A stretch of 64,000 bases of DNA from Sphingomonas panacis (GCF_001717955.1 NZ_CP014168.1:4247501-4311500); one strand, 5' to 3'. Shown: positions 20,046 through 28,734, counted from the stretch's first letter. Notes: generated by a model from the sequence alone, not told the origin. Program-made: numbers and translations.

Positions 20046-20498
20046 CTAGCGCATCAGATCGTCTGCGAAACGCCGGAGAAGCTGCCGCAACTGATCAAGG
20101 TCTGCATCCGTCCAGTCAACCAGGATGCGATTTGCCAACCGCTCGCGTGCCGCGTTGAGCGCGGCGACCATTTCGCGGCCCTTTGCGCTGACCGTGGCCT
20201 CCCGGACGCGCTTGTCCCGGACCGAGGCCTGACGCTTGATGAGGCCCAGTTCCTCCAACTTGGTCATCTGCCGGCTGATCGTTGTGTGATCGCGCCCTGT
20301 GCGATCGGCCAGTTCGACGACACCGATCGGGCCATATCGCGATACGCGCGCAAGCAACGGAAACAGCGCGCGATCCAGGGGAATCCCGGCTTCCTCGATC
20401 AGCCTGTCGTCGCGGCGAGGGCGATTTATCTCGTCGACGAGATCGATGATCGCTGCATGCAGCCCGCGCAGGACGTCAGAGTTATGTGCATTATTCAC
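20046..20498 (-). CDS. MarR-family transcriptional regulator
   Basis: A 150-residue protein from GTG 20498 (reads MNNAHNSDVLRG). The winged helix is clear: YGPIGVVELADRTGRDHTTISRQMTKLEELGLIKRQ, then DKRVREATVSAKGREMV, with flanking dimerisation helices. Longer in-frame readings run through the divergent gene and are rejected. The 67-nt gap to the divergent FAD monooxygenase contains AT-rich, nearly palindromic sequence (atatacgtgcatat, 20528-20541) that could be its operator. It probably represses the monooxygenase and itself, responding to a phenolic ligand (inference from the family). Confidence 0.82.
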   Translation of the reverse strand: MNNAHNSDVLRGLHAAIIDLVDEINRPRRDDRLIEEAGIPLDRALFPLLARVSRYGPIGVVELADRTGRDHTTISRQMTKLEELGLIKRQASVRDKRVREATVSAKGREMVAALNAARERLANRILVDWTDADLDQLRQLLRRFADDLMR

Positions 20499-20565
20499 GC
20501 TTTTTGTTGCCTCGAGGGTCGAAGGGATATACGTGCATATTACACATTGATTCGGAGATTTGCCA

Positions 20566-22080
20566 ATGTCCTTCGACACGGATGTCCTGATTGTCGGCGC
20601 TGGCGCCGCTGGGCTCACGCTCGCCATCGATCTCGCTCGCCGCGGCATCGACTTCCTGCTGATTGAACAGAATGCACAGCCGTTTGGCGGTTCGCGCGGC
20701 AAAGGTATCCAGCCCCGAACGATGGAGGTGTTCGAGGATCTGGGCTTCGTCGATCGGATGGCGGCAGCCGGTGGGCCATATCCGCCCATACGACACTATC
20801 GCGCGGACGGCACGACCGAGGAATCGCTGCTTACCGAAGCGGATGTCGCCTCGAGCCCGGCGGAACCTTATGCCGCGCCGCTGATGTTACCCCAGTTCAG
20901 TACAGAGGCTGTGATGCGGGAGCGACTTGCCGAGCTGGGCCATCGCCCCCGGTTCGGCCAACGGCTGAGCGGATTCGAACAGGACCGCGACGGCGTATCG
21001 GCCCGGATCGAAGATGCTTCCGGCGAACGGAACCTGCGTGCCCGTTTCCTGATCGGAACCGATGGCGGCCGCAGTTTCGTTCGACATGCCCTTGATATCG
21101 GTTTCCCGGGTGAGACTTTGGGGATTCGCGCTCTTGTCGCCGATGTGCAACTGGACGGCCTCGATCGCGATGCCTGGCATCGCTTCCAGCTCGGCTCTCC
21201 GGCAACCCAGCTGATGATCTGCCCGCTGGCTGGAACAGACCTGTTCCAGGTTCAGGCGCCGGTGGCTCTAGAAGGCGAGGTCGACCTCTCGCCTGCCGGG
21301 CTGACCGCGCTCATTACCGAACGCTCAGGCCGGTCGGACATCGCCGTGCATTCGGTCTCCTGGTCCTCGGCCTATTCGATGAATGCGCGCCTGGCAGATC
21401 ACTATCGGCGCGGACGGATCTTCCTCGCGGGCGATGCTGCGCACACGCATCCGCCGACCGGTGGACAGGGTCTCAATACCAGCGTTCAGGATGCGTATAA
21501 TCTCGGCTGGAAGCTGGCGGCTGTATTGGGCGGCGCGCCGGACGCGCTGCTCGACACCTATGAAGAGGAGCGCAGGCCGATCGCGGCCGGCATGCTTGGT
21601 TTGGCAACGCGTCTGCTTGGCGAAGCGAAGCAAGGCACGATGCGGCGCGATCGCGAAGCCCGCCAGCTCGATCTCGGCTATCGCACCTCGTCGCTGTCGT
21701 TGGCCAACTCGGCCAGAGCGCGGATCCAGCCGGGCGATCGCGCACCCGACGCTCCGTGTCGAGGACAGGCAGGACAGCCGACGCGGCTCTTTACGGTCTT
21801 TCAGGGCCCGCAATGGACGCTGCTTGGCTATGCCGCAGCCGATCGACCCGCTCCGCGTGCCGGCATCCGCATCGTCATGATCGGCGAGCGGAACGACATC
21901 ATCGACGATGGTGGGTATATAGGCGGCGCCTATGGCCTCCAAGCAGGCCAGTGGGCGCTCCTCCGCCCGGACGGCTATATTGCCGCGTTTCTCACCACCG
22001 AAGAGCTGGACGTGAAGCTCCCGAGCTATCTTGGGCACGTTTTTCCAGTCGATCCCGCCAGTACCTGCCTGGCAGGCTGA
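20566..22080 (+). CDS. Class A FAD-dependent aromatic monooxygenase
   Basis: A 504-residue flavoprotein hydroxylase. FAD motifs are VGAGAAGLTLAIDLARRG (residues ~9-26), the DG motif GTDGGRSFVRH, and the GD motif GRIFLAGDAAHTHPPTGGQG followed by NTSVQDAYNLGWKLA. The C-terminal thioredoxin-like domain (~390-504) is of the PheA/TfdB or anthracycline-hydroxylase type. It uses NAD(P)H and O2 to hydroxylate an aromatic substrate, cytoplasmically. An in-frame TTG 6 nt upstream is less likely as start. It is divergent from a MarR regulator, consistent with inducible aromatic degradation or detoxification. Confidence 0.9.
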   Translation: MSFDTDVLIVGAGAAGLTLAIDLARRGIDFLLIEQNAQPFGGSRGKGIQPRTMEVFEDLGFVDRMAAAGGPYPPIRHYRADGTTEESLLTEADVASSPAEPYAAPLMLPQFSTEAVMRERLAELGHRPRFGQRLSGFEQDRDGVSARIEDASGERNLRARFLIGTDGGRSFVRHALDIGFPGETLGIRALVADVQLDGLDRDAWHRFQLGSPATQLMICPLAGTDLFQVQAPVALEGEVDLSPAGLTALITERSGRSDIAVHSVSWSSAYSMNARLADHYRRGRIFLAGDAAHTHPPTGGQGLNTSVQDAYNLGWKLAAVLGGAPDALLDTYEEERRPIAAGMLGLATRLLGEAKQGTMRRDREARQLDLGYRTSSLSLANSARARIQPGDRAPDAPCRGQAGQPTRLFTVFQGPQWTLLGYAAADRPAPRAGIRIVMIGERNDIIDDGGYIGGAYGLQAGQWALLRPDGYIAAFLTTEELDVKLPSYLGHVFPVDPASTCLAG

Positions 22081-22271
22081 TCAGCGACGCATGACAGGGC
22101 AGCGCAACAAGGTTCATGGGTGCGGTGCGGCACCCTGAAGGTTAGGCAGGAGCCGTTATGGAACAAAAAAAGCGTTCTATGGTAATGAAGGGCCAACACC
22201 AGACCGCTTATGGCACGGAACGGGACAATCGACGCGCGAGGCATTGGGCCCAATCGCCAGGCTTGCAAAGC

Positions 22272-22772
22272 TCAGGCGCGACCGAGGGGAGCGGGAATCG
22301 GTTGAACAAGGCGGGGCTCGGTCGAACCAAGGGTCGCCAACAGTCTCGCTTCAGCGGCTCCAATGCTTTCAGCGTCGTCGAAGGCGTCGATCGTGAAGGC
22401 GCCGCGAGCGAACCCCTCTTCTGGATCCAGTGCAAGTGCCACATAATGGCGTGGCCAGCAGCATAGTTGGAGCCAGGGCCAGTTTGGTGCTGGCGGGCTA
22501 TAGCGCGCGAAGATGATGTCTTCTGTCAGTAGCGCCGAAGGGCGACGATCAAGCAATGCTGGCGCGATCAGCCGTTTGCGTCGTTCGCATAGAAATGCCT
22601 CGAATTCGTGCGCTTCCGCAACGGTTTCGACGATCACCGGATAGTAACGGTCAAGCGCAAGCCCCTGCCCTGAAAATTGGGATGGGACATCGATCAGGAG
22701 AATATCTGGCAAAGTCGGCAACGGCCGTTGGTAGTAGATGCGCCTTGCGGCCAGATGATCGATCAAACGCAT
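22272..22772 (-). CDS. Conserved-looking hypothetical protein of the maintenance module
   Basis: A 166-residue protein, the last gene of a minus-strand series. It starts MRLIDHLAARRIYYQRPLPTLPD, 33 nt after the PP-loop protein gene. It has no signal peptide or recognised domain. The middle contains a Trp-rich segment (PNWPWLQLCCWP). The 22081-22271 gap between it and the FAD monooxygenase holds nothing convincing. Strand, spacing and composition match its neighbours, supporting a real gene, but no function is assigned. Confidence 0.6.
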   Translation of the reverse strand: MRLIDHLAARRIYYQRPLPTLPDILLIDVPSQFSGQGLALDRYYPVIVETVAEAHEFEAFLCERRKRLIAPALLDRRPSALLTEDIIFARYSPPAPNWPWLQLCCWPRHYVALALDPEEGFARGAFTIDAFDDAESIGAAEARLLATLGSTEPRLVQPIPAPLGRA

Positions 22773-22805
22773 GGGCTCAAAACAGACGGCGCGCGCAAGC
22801 GACAG

Positions 22806-23807
22806 TCAAGCGGAGACGCGGACAGGTTGACGCGATCGCGCTCGGGCCGGCTGTGGCCGCGCGCCATCGTTGAAGCGGTCGAGCCAGGATTGCATGGATG
22901 GTCGGCGCTCGACGGGGATCCCGGCCGCGCTCTCCTGGAAGCGTATGAGATCGGTGGGCGCGGATGCAATGATCGCGTCGATGTCGGAAGCATCGAGCAG
23001 GTGCTCCGCGCGGATGAACGCCGTCATCGATCCTGGCCGCGTCCGCGTGGAACGGCGCCAAAGCCCTTCGACGCTTTTGAGGCGTGGCGCCGCGCGCGCC
23101 TCGAGAAGGACGATAAGGCGAAGCTGCTCGGGCGGGAGCGCACGAACCTCATCTGGTTGCATGCCGGAGCAGAAGAAGCAGCTGCTCTTGCCGAATGGCG
23201 GGAGGCCAGCGTCGGCGATGCAGCGCTCGCAATCCTCCCGAGTCCATCCCCATTCACGAAGCGGGTAGCGATAGTCGTAGAGGTCAGAGACATGGCCATC
23301 GCGATGGGCGTAGCGCTGATTGTCGCGGGCCGAGCAATCGTAGCCGATGAGCCGCGTGACCTTTTGTCCGGCGTCCCAGGCCCGGCATGCGGGTGGCCAA
23401 TGCTTGACCCATTTGTCCTGTGGGGAAATCTTGTGACGCGCCGAGCAGGAGTGGAGGCCAAAGGCGATCGACGGCAATGTGCCGTTGGTCAGGCAGGCTT
23501 CGAGCAGGTCGTTATAGGGCGGCCAGTGCTTGACGCGTGTCACCTGATATTCGACGATTTCGTTGGCGACGCCGTGCGCATCCATCCAGGCGCGAAAGAC
23601 GGGGATGAGCGCCGTCGTGTGAGGTTGCTCGGGCATTGCCGCCAGCAGGACCATGTCGGGCGCCTCGCCGCGTCGGACGAGCTCGATAATCATCGCGGTC
23701 GAGTTCACGCCCGCGCCCCATGCTGCAACCACGGGAGCTTCGAACGACACGTTTGGGCGCGAGGCAGTGATCGCCGCCGCGAGCGGCGGTCGTTCGGCAA
23801 TGAACAT
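22806..23807 (-). CDS. PP-loop ATPase, phosphoadenosine-phosphosulfate-reductase-like
   Basis: A 333-residue protein. The modified PP-loop AAWGAGVNSTAMII (residues ~28-41) replaces the SGGKDS-type motif. Cysteine clusters LHSCSARHK, DCERCIAD and SSCFFCSG follow. The CxxC pair points to a metal or Fe-S site. This is the PAPS-reductase/DndC-type architecture found in plasmid and integrative element backbones, where the enzyme probably adenylates a substrate. Sulfate assimilation is unlikely because no other cys genes are near. DNA or tRNA modification is a possibility only. Confidence 0.7.
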   Translation of the reverse strand: MFIAERPPLAAAITASRPNVSFEAPVVAAWGAGVNSTAMIIELVRRGEAPDMVLLAAMPEQPHTTALIPVFRAWMDAHGVANEIVEYQVTRVKHWPPYNDLLEACLTNGTLPSIAFGLHSCSARHKISPQDKWVKHWPPACRAWDAGQKVTRLIGYDCSARDNQRYAHRDGHVSDLYDYRYPLREWGWTREDCERCIADAGLPPFGKSSCFFCSGMQPDEVRALPPEQLRLIVLLEARAAPRLKSVEGLWRRSTRTRPGSMTAFIRAEHLLDASDIDAIIASAPTDLIRFQESAAGIPVERRPSMQSWLDRFNDGARPQPARARSRQPVRVSA

Positions 23808-23866
23808 GACGATTCTCCAGGCGATGGCAGGATGCGTATGGCCGCCTCAGCGCGGCGATCAGCCGA

Positions 23867-24094
23867 TCAGGCGATCAAGGTCAGCAAGGTCTGGCAGCGG
23901 GCGGGGCCGATGCTGGTGACACGGAAGGGCTGCAGTGGATCGTTCGTCCGAAGGACGAAGTGGGGCCGGCCGGTCGAGCGGCGCATCTGGACGGCGACCG
24001 CATAGGCGTTCTCATAGGAGGCGAGTGCCGCGCGCTTCGGCGAGGCCGCATCGATGGGCGAGACGGGCGTCACGACTGGTGCTCCATGGGACAA
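23867..24094 (-). CDS. Small hypothetical protein of the maintenance module
   Basis: A 75-residue protein. It starts MSHGAPVVTPVSPIDAASPKRAAL and contains RPHFVLRTNDPLQPFRV, a well-formed beta segment. It overlaps the end of the upstream gene by 25 nt. No known motif. Position inside the same-strand series supports it as real. Confidence 0.55.
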   Translation of the reverse strand: MSHGAPVVTPVSPIDAASPKRAALASYENAYAVAVQMRRSTGRPHFVLRTNDPLQPFRVTSIGPARCQTLLTLIA

Positions 24095-24417
24095 TCAGGA
24101 TCGGGAAAAACGGGCAGGTGCGACGCGGCCGGCTCGTCGCGATCGAACAGAACCCAGGACACGTCGCTCTCGAAGGCCTGGACCAGGATCGCCCAGAATT
24201 CTGCACTGATGTCGTCCGGGCGCTCTGAACCGCTGCCGACGACGCACGTGTGGGCGAAGAAGCCATAGGCATAGGGCTCGATCACGAGATCGGGATGAAC
24301 AGCCTCGACACGGCCATTGGCGGCTCGGGGGGCGGTGGCGATCAGCCGGTCGATGTGATGTCGTTCGGACACGGGCAGGTGGACGGTCGAACAGACGAGA
24401 AGCGCAGAATGGCGCAT
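24070..24417 (-). CDS. Hypothetical protein of the maintenance module
   Basis: A 115-residue protein starting MRHSALLVCSTVHLPVSERHHID. The N-terminal STVHLP-type strand and the C-terminal SWVLFDRDEPAASHLPVF look like a compact alpha/beta fold. The family is not identified with confidence; it resembles DUF5983-type small element proteins. No membrane or signal segment. It lies 49 nt downstream of the next gene in the series. Confidence 0.55.
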   Translation of the reverse strand: MRHSALLVCSTVHLPVSERHHIDRLIATAPRAANGRVEAVHPDLVIEPYAYGFFAHTCVVGSGSERPDDISAEFWAILVQAFESDVSWVLFDRDEPAASHLPVFPDPDCPMEHQS

Positions 24418-24466
24418 CGAAATTCTCCCTTGAAGGTGTGCGAACAGGCGTTGGGAAGCAGTCGCC

Positions 24467-24826
24467 CTAGGCGGCCTGCGCCAGAGCGAGCGAAAGCGTG
24501 TTGCGGTCAGCGCTGATGGTCAGGCTGCGCCCTGCCGGAATGAGCCACTGGGCATGCTCGAAGACCGCGGCGCGCAATTGGGCGTGGAGCGCTTCGTCCT
24601 CGCCGAGCAATAGTTCATTGGCGAGATTGAGGGCCTGCCGCTCGGACGCAAGCGACTGCGTTTCCCAGCTGTCGCTCTCATGATTGTCGGCATACCTGAA
24701 CAGGCTCGCATAGATCAGGTCGGCAAGCGCGCCCGGCTGCACGTCCGCCTCGCTATCGAAGAGGATGGTCGCCTCGTCGACCGGCGCCAGGATGGCGGAC
24801 AGTTGCTGATGCGAGAGGTTGGTCAT
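24467..24826 (-). CDS. Hypothetical protein of the maintenance module
   Basis: A 119-residue protein starting MTNLSHQQLSAIL. The ATG at 24826 has GGGAG about 7 nt upstream, which decides against the ATG 6 nt before it. The product is mostly helical and acidic, with a C-terminal beta segment (GRSLTISADRNTLSLAL). No recognised motif. It is transcribed with the sigma region-4-like gene 73 nt upstream. Confidence 0.6.
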   Translation of the reverse strand: MTNLSHQQLSAILAPVDEATILFDSEADVQPGALADLIYASLFRYADNHESDSWETQSLASERQALNLANELLLGEDEALHAQLRAAVFEHAQWLIPAGRSLTISADRNTLSLALAQAA

Positions 24827-24899
24827 GATCATCTCCCAAAAAGCGGAAGGGCGCGCGGGCGGGGGCGACCGTTGCGCGCTGGAGTGGGGAACGAGGCTC

Positions 24900-25397
24900 T
24901 CAGCCCTGGCCGATCGCGCGCCCGATCCTCGTGAGGGCGTCGGCGATATGCCGCTCGACCTCTTGCGTGGTGAGGCCGAGGCGTTCGGCAACCTGGGCAA
25001 TGCTTTGCTCGTCCTGCTGGTGCGCGAGCAGAATGGATCGTGTGATATCCGGCAGTGCCGCGAGCGCGCGGGCGTAGCGTTCGGCCGTAACCGCATCGAT
25101 CTCGCCGATGCTGGCGGGGTCGATCCGGACCCAGGCGCGCACCCAATAGCCTTGCGCATCCCGCGTAACGACGTGCTCGTCGGCGTCGATGCGCAGGAAG
25201 CCGCTCGACGCCCAGCGATCGCGCGCTTCGGCGATTACGGGATCAGCCGGCCCCGGGACGGCAGACAGGCATGCCTCGATCCGCGAAGCCAGATCATAGC
25301 TGTTGCGCCGCCGGTCGCGCCGCAGGCTAAAGCGCGGATGATCGTTGAAGAAGTCGAGCGCTTCGGTGAGCAGCGCGCGGGCATCATGGTTGGGCAT
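24900..25397 (-). CDS. Sigma-70 region-4-like helix-turn-helix protein lacking region 2
   Basis: A 165-residue protein starting MPNHDARALLTEAL, with AGGAGA 6 nt upstream. The C-terminal ~50 residues (DITRSILLAHQQDEQSIAQVAERLGLTTQEVERHIADALTRI in substance) form a sigma region 4 helix-turn-helix. The N-terminal ~110 residues do not contain the region 2 core-binding helices. It is therefore a DNA-binding or sigma-mimic regulator rather than a full ECF factor. A G-rich element lies 46 nt upstream. It may regulate the maintenance or transfer genes (inference). Confidence 0.7.
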   Translation of the reverse strand: MPNHDARALLTEALDFFNDHPRFSLRRDRRRNSYDLASRIEACLSAVPGPADPVIAEARDRWASSGFLRIDADEHVVTRDAQGYWVRAWVRIDPASIGEIDAVTAERYARALAALPDITRSILLAHQQDEQSIAQVAERLGLTTQEVERHIADALTRIGRAIGQG

Positions 25398-25443
25398 GGG
25401 ACATCTCCTGTGCGCCGATCCCATCGACAGGCAGCACGCCCTC

Positions 25444-25458
25444 ACCCCCTTCCCTCCC
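25444..25458 (-). promoter_or_regulatory. G-rich leader element, copy 1
   Basis: On the minus strand the sequence reads gggagggaagggggtgaggg, containing four G runs of three or more. It is compatible with a G-quadruplex. It ends ~46 nt before the start of the sigma-like gene. The same element precedes several other genes of this module. Confidence 0.55.
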
Positions 25459-25633
25459 GGGTCGCCCGGAACCTGTCGTAAGCGTCACGCCGCCATGCGC
25501 AGCAGCAGGAGCGCCGTGACGTCGCCGGCCCGTGCCAAGCGATCGAGCGTCGCATAAGGCAGGTCCGCACTTCTTGAGGATGCCCGCGCCGGCCCGTCGC
25601 CATCGAGACGATCAGGCAGGCGCGGAGCCGTGG

Positions 25634-25840
25634 CTATCGCGCGATCGCGCGGCGCGTGAGGTCCGGAATGCGGCTGTTGTCGTAGGGACTGCAGACCGAC
25701 ATCTCGATCGCGTCGCGCTGGGCACGGTACCAGTCGGTGGCGTCGACCGTATAGCGTTCGGTTGCAAAGGGCTCACCGCCGCTCGAGAATTCGACATCGA
25801 CGGTGAAGGTCTGAAGAGCGACTTGGGACGAAGGGTTCAT
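25634..25840 (-). CDS. Small hypothetical protein
   Basis: A 68-residue protein starting MNPSSQVALQTFTVDVEFSS. AAGGATC precedes the ATG; the longer in-frame reading crosses the upstream terminator and is rejected. The product is a beta-rich N-terminal half followed by TDWYRAQRDAIEMSVC. It resembles small proteins of mobile-element backbones that carry a conserved DWYRAQRDA-like helix, but the family is not identified. Between it and 25398 (~235 nt) only the G-rich element is seen. Confidence 0.55.
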   Translation of the reverse strand: MNPSSQVALQTFTVDVEFSSGGEPFATERYTVDATDWYRAQRDAIEMSVCSPYDNSRIPDLTRRAIAR

Positions 25841-25860
25841 GATGAGATCCTTTCGATATG

Positions 25861-25893
25861 AAAAGGGCGGCTCCGACCGAAGTCGAAGCCGCC
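25861..25893 (-). terminator. Rho-independent terminator after the 207-residue hypothetical gene
   Basis: Stem ggcggct-c-cga / tcg-a-agccgcc (25866-25893) with a 6-nt loop. On the minus strand it is followed by c and tttt. It lies 40 nt past the stop at 25933, separating it from the gene at 25634-25840. Confidence 0.7.
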
Positions 25894-25932
25894 ACGAAGG
25901 GGTTGGTCGGGTTGAAGTCAGCGCGGCGGTCG

Positions 25933-26556
25933 TCAGCCGGGCGCGCGGTTGCGCCATGTGGCGGCGGCCTGCTCAGCGGTGAGGTCATTCTGATGCTCGC
26001 GGCAAAAGGCCTTGAACGCCGCATCGCCGATCAGCTTTGGGGCCTCCAGCGCCTCGATCACGTCCCATAAGAAGGCATAGATCGAGCCCGGCCCGGCAAG
26101 CGGGACCCAATCGACCAGATGATTGCTGTCCGCGCCGCAACGCTCGCAGGTCTGGCTGTCATAGGTTGCGAGCAGCACCCAGGCCTGGGTTTCCTCGTCC
26201 CAGCAAGCATTGGCGTCGCAGCTGATCTGCCCGCTGCCGCAATGCCGACACCGCGGCATCACGGGTTCCATCTTCGGCACAGTGGCCGGGAGATCGCCGG
26301 CGCCGGTATCCCGCAGTCTCTCGCCTTCTGCGAAACGCGGCGGCACCGGGAGCGCTGCCACCTCATAGGCGGTGTCGATCCCAGGCCAGATGCCGGTCAG
26401 ATAGGTCGGGCCGGCGCTTTCATGGTCCTGCTTCTGACTTTGCCAGTCGTCATCGCCGATTGCGAGCTGGCAAGCATTCTCCGCTGTCGGCGCTTCGTAG
26501 ATTCGATGCCGAAAAACCGGAAGACGATATGTGCTTTCGATGGTGAAGGTCGGCAT
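25933..26556 (-). CDS. Hypothetical protein with zinc-ribbon-like cysteine pairs
   Basis: A 207-residue protein starting MPTFTIESTYRLPVFRH, with GAGGAGG upstream. Residues ~100-150 carry two CxxC pairs, PRCRHCGSG and QTCERCGAD, separated by ~40 residues, as in a zinc ribbon. The N-terminal domain (~1-70) looks like a small alpha/beta plasmid-type module. It is 10 nt behind the DUF932 gene and followed by a strong terminator, so the two form one unit. The role is unknown; nucleic-acid binding is plausible from the ribbon. Confidence 0.65.
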   Translation of the reverse strand: MPTFTIESTYRLPVFRHRIYEAPTAENACQLAIGDDDWQSQKQDHESAGPTYLTGIWPGIDTAYEVAALPVPPRFAEGERLRDTGAGDLPATVPKMEPVMPRCRHCGSGQISCDANACWDEETQAWVLLATYDSQTCERCGADSNHLVDWVPLAGPGSIYAFLWDVIEALEAPKLIGDAAFKAFCREHQNDLTAEQAAATWRNRAPG

Positions 26557-26566
26557 GGCGTCCTCC

Positions 26567-27763
26567 TCAATTTGCCCTGGCAAGGAGCTTGCGCGCCTTG
26601 CCCTCGATTTCGAGACGGGTGTCCTGGTTGGACTTCGCCCGAGCGTGGGCCGTGATCCCCTGCACGAAGTCGAACAGGCTGGCGGGCGGGTGGCCTTCCT
26701 CGGACGTCACCGACTGGATGATCTTCGCGGTGTCGGTCTTGGAGAAGCCGTTCTTGCGCAGGAAGGACTCGCGGTCCTCGCCGGTTCGTGCGACGATCCG
26801 GCTTCGCGCCGTCTTGATGCCTTCGATGAAGCTCATCGCCGAGGAGTCGGCAAAAGTCTCGAGCGCCGGAGCGGCCTCGTAAGCGAACCGATTGGCGGCG
26901 AATTTGGAATGTCGGATCGAGATTTCCTCGAAATTTTCGACGCCCCATAGATTGCGATTCATACACACCGCGCGAAGATAAAAAGTAGCTATTCCCAATG
27001 TTTTGGAACCCACTTCTGAGTTCCAGCAGTAGAAGCCGCGAAAGAAGAGATCGGGCTCGCCATTGGGAAGTTTGCCGGCTTCGATCGGGTGCGTGTCGTC
27101 CACCAGGAAGAGGAAAACATCGCGATCGGAGGCATAGAGCGTCGTCGTCTCGCGCGTGACATCGACATAGGGGTTATAGCGCATCGAACCCCAGTCGAGA
27201 ACGCCCGGCACTTTCCAGCGCGTGTCCGACACGCCGTTGCCCGCGATCTTCATGACGGCGGCGACCAGTTCGTGATCCCAGATGCGGCCGTAATCGGGGC
27301 CGGTGACGGCGCGAAGTTCGGCGCGGCCCTCATGGGTCTTGAGGAGCTTTACCTGTTCGCCGCGATGGCTGAGCAGGCCGTGCTGGAGATTGATGCCGGC
27401 GAGCGCGGCAGGCAGGTTGCGCAGATAGGACGCCGGGGCGCCGACCAGGCTCGACAACTGGCCGAAGGACCAATTGGTCGGCGCGATCGGCTCGGCCTCG
27501 CCGGGAACGATCAGGTTGAGGCGTTCGGCATTGTCCATGCTCGCCTCGACGCGCACGTCCCGGCTTTCGACGACGCGGGTCCGGGAGCGGTCGGCGCGGC
27601 GGCGGACGCTGTCGTAGAGCTCATCGAGCGACAAGAACTTCTCGTCATCGGGACGCGAAAACCATTCGGACGAAACCCGCCCAATGTTGCGACCGCGGGA
27701 GATATCGACCTTGTACGCGCCGGAAACTCGAGGCGCGTCAATCTGCTGGGCAAGCGTTGCCAT
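26567..27763 (-). CDS. DUF932 family (plasmid/phage backbone) protein
   Basis: A 398-residue protein of usual DUF932 length. Family features include the long beta-rich core with RAVTGPDYGRIWDHELVAAV, LFFRGFYCWNSEVGSKTLGI and VCMNRNLWG, followed by a helical C-terminus. DUF932 proteins are common on plasmids and integrative elements and some phages, and their function is not established. The start has GGAGATC upstream. A G-rich element lies 58 nt upstream. It is co-directional with the zinc-ribbon gene. Confidence 0.85.
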   Translation of the reverse strand: MATLAQQIDAPRVSGAYKVDISRGRNIGRVSSEWFSRPDDEKFLSLDELYDSVRRRADRSRTRVVESRDVRVEASMDNAERLNLIVPGEAEPIAPTNWSFGQLSSLVGAPASYLRNLPAALAGINLQHGLLSHRGEQVKLLKTHEGRAELRAVTGPDYGRIWDHELVAAVMKIAGNGVSDTRWKVPGVLDWGSMRYNPYVDVTRETTTLYASDRDVFLFLVDDTHPIEAGKLPNGEPDLFFRGFYCWNSEVGSKTLGIATFYLRAVCMNRNLWGVENFEEISIRHSKFAANRFAYEAAPALETFADSSAMSFIEGIKTARSRIVARTGEDRESFLRKNGFSKTDTAKIIQSVTSEEGHPPASLFDFVQGITAHARAKSNQDTRLEIEGKARKLLARAN

Positions 27764-27821
27764 GGGAGGATCTCCTTAAGGGAAAGGACCGATCCGCTTC
27801 GAACCGGCCAATCCATCCCCA

Positions 27822-27834
27822 CCCCCTTCCCTCC
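27822..27834 (-). promoter_or_regulatory. G-rich leader element, copy 2 (upstream of DUF932)
   Basis: The minus strand reads ggagggaagggggtgggg, ending ~58 nt before the DUF932 start. The core ggagggaaggggg is identical to copies 1 and 4. Confidence 0.6.
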
Positions 27835-27864
27835 ACATGGCTCGTTGGCACAGAGAATGGGGCG

Positions 27865-28569
27865 TCAGGCGGCGTCCTGGCGGAGCCATTCGTAGAGCAG
27901 GTGAGCGTCGGGATCATATTCCGAGCCGATGGATATCCACACGAGCTTGCCATCACAGGCAAACGCGGATGCGCGCGGAAAAGATAGGTGGGAGCGCCCG
28001 TCAAGGATCACGTCGCCAGAACGAACCTTGATAATCGCCCTGGCTGTCCCGAGCGCACGATGTCCTGCGGGCGCGCCGATCAATTTCAAACTGTCACCAG
28101 CCCGGATCTGCTTCTTGAAGGCCGCGAGCGTCACCTTCGCCTGGACCGGGTTCTTCGCGCCACGGCGGGCGGCCAGCGCCGCCCAATAGGCCTGGCCGAT
28201 GCGTGCTTCGCAGTAGAACGAACAGGAGTGAAAGTCCTGCAGCAGGTTGGACCGGGTGAAGCCGAAGCGCTCCATCTGATCGCGCACCTCGACGAAGAAG
28301 CTATTTTGCGTATCGCGCGGGGTGAGATCGGTTGGGGCATCGAGGATCTCGGCGATGATCTTACGGCCACCGGCAAATTTTTCGGTCCTGAGCGCAAAGC
28401 GCGTGTCAGGGAACTTGGACTTCAGATGACCTTCGATGCGGGCCGCCAGCGTCGCGAGGTTATCGCCGGCGCGGTAGAGATCACCTTGATAGTGGAAGTT
28501 ACCGCGTTCGTCATGATGGGTCTGGCTGTACAGGCGTGCCGGCGTGCCCGGCGTAGGGATGTCGGTCAT
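27865..28569 (-). CDS. Conserved hypothetical protein of the maintenance module
   Basis: A 234-residue protein starting MTDIPTPGTPARLYSQTHHDE. The long N-terminal extension in the same frame is antisense to the MucR gene and is rejected. It has a mixed alpha/beta composition, with the Cys-containing FHSCSFYCEARIGQAYWAAL in the middle and a C-terminal EYDPDAHLLYEWLR. It is basic in the middle and has no signal peptide. It is divergent from the MucR-like gene with a 165-nt gap and is preceded by a G-rich element. No function is assigned. Confidence 0.65.
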   Translation of the reverse strand: MTDIPTPGTPARLYSQTHHDERGNFHYQGDLYRAGDNLATLAARIEGHLKSKFPDTRFALRTEKFAGGRKIIAEILDAPTDLTPRDTQNSFFVEVRDQMERFGFTRSNLLQDFHSCSFYCEARIGQAYWAALAARRGAKNPVQAKVTLAAFKKQIRAGDSLKLIGAPAGHRALGTARAIIKVRSGDVILDGRSHLSFPRASAFACDGKLVWISIGSEYDPDAHLLYEWLRQDAA

Positions 28570-28623
28570 GGTTTCCTCCAGGGACGGGTGCGCAGCTTGA
28601 TCGCCGCGACATCCATGGAAGCC

Positions 28624-28636
28624 CTCCTCCCCTCCA
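28624..28636 (-). promoter_or_regulatory. G-rich leader element, copy 3 (variant)
   Basis: The minus strand reads ggaggggaggaggg, ending ~54 nt before the start at 28569. It is a divergent copy of the ggagggaaggggg element, located in the gap shared with the MucR-like gene. Confidence 0.4.
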
Positions 28637-28734
28637 TTTTGACTCGCGCCTGAAATGAAGGCACGAGTTCGTTTACGCTTACGCAAGTGAGCCTGCTTCA
28701 AGACCGGTAGTTCCAGCCAGAAGAAGGATACCGC

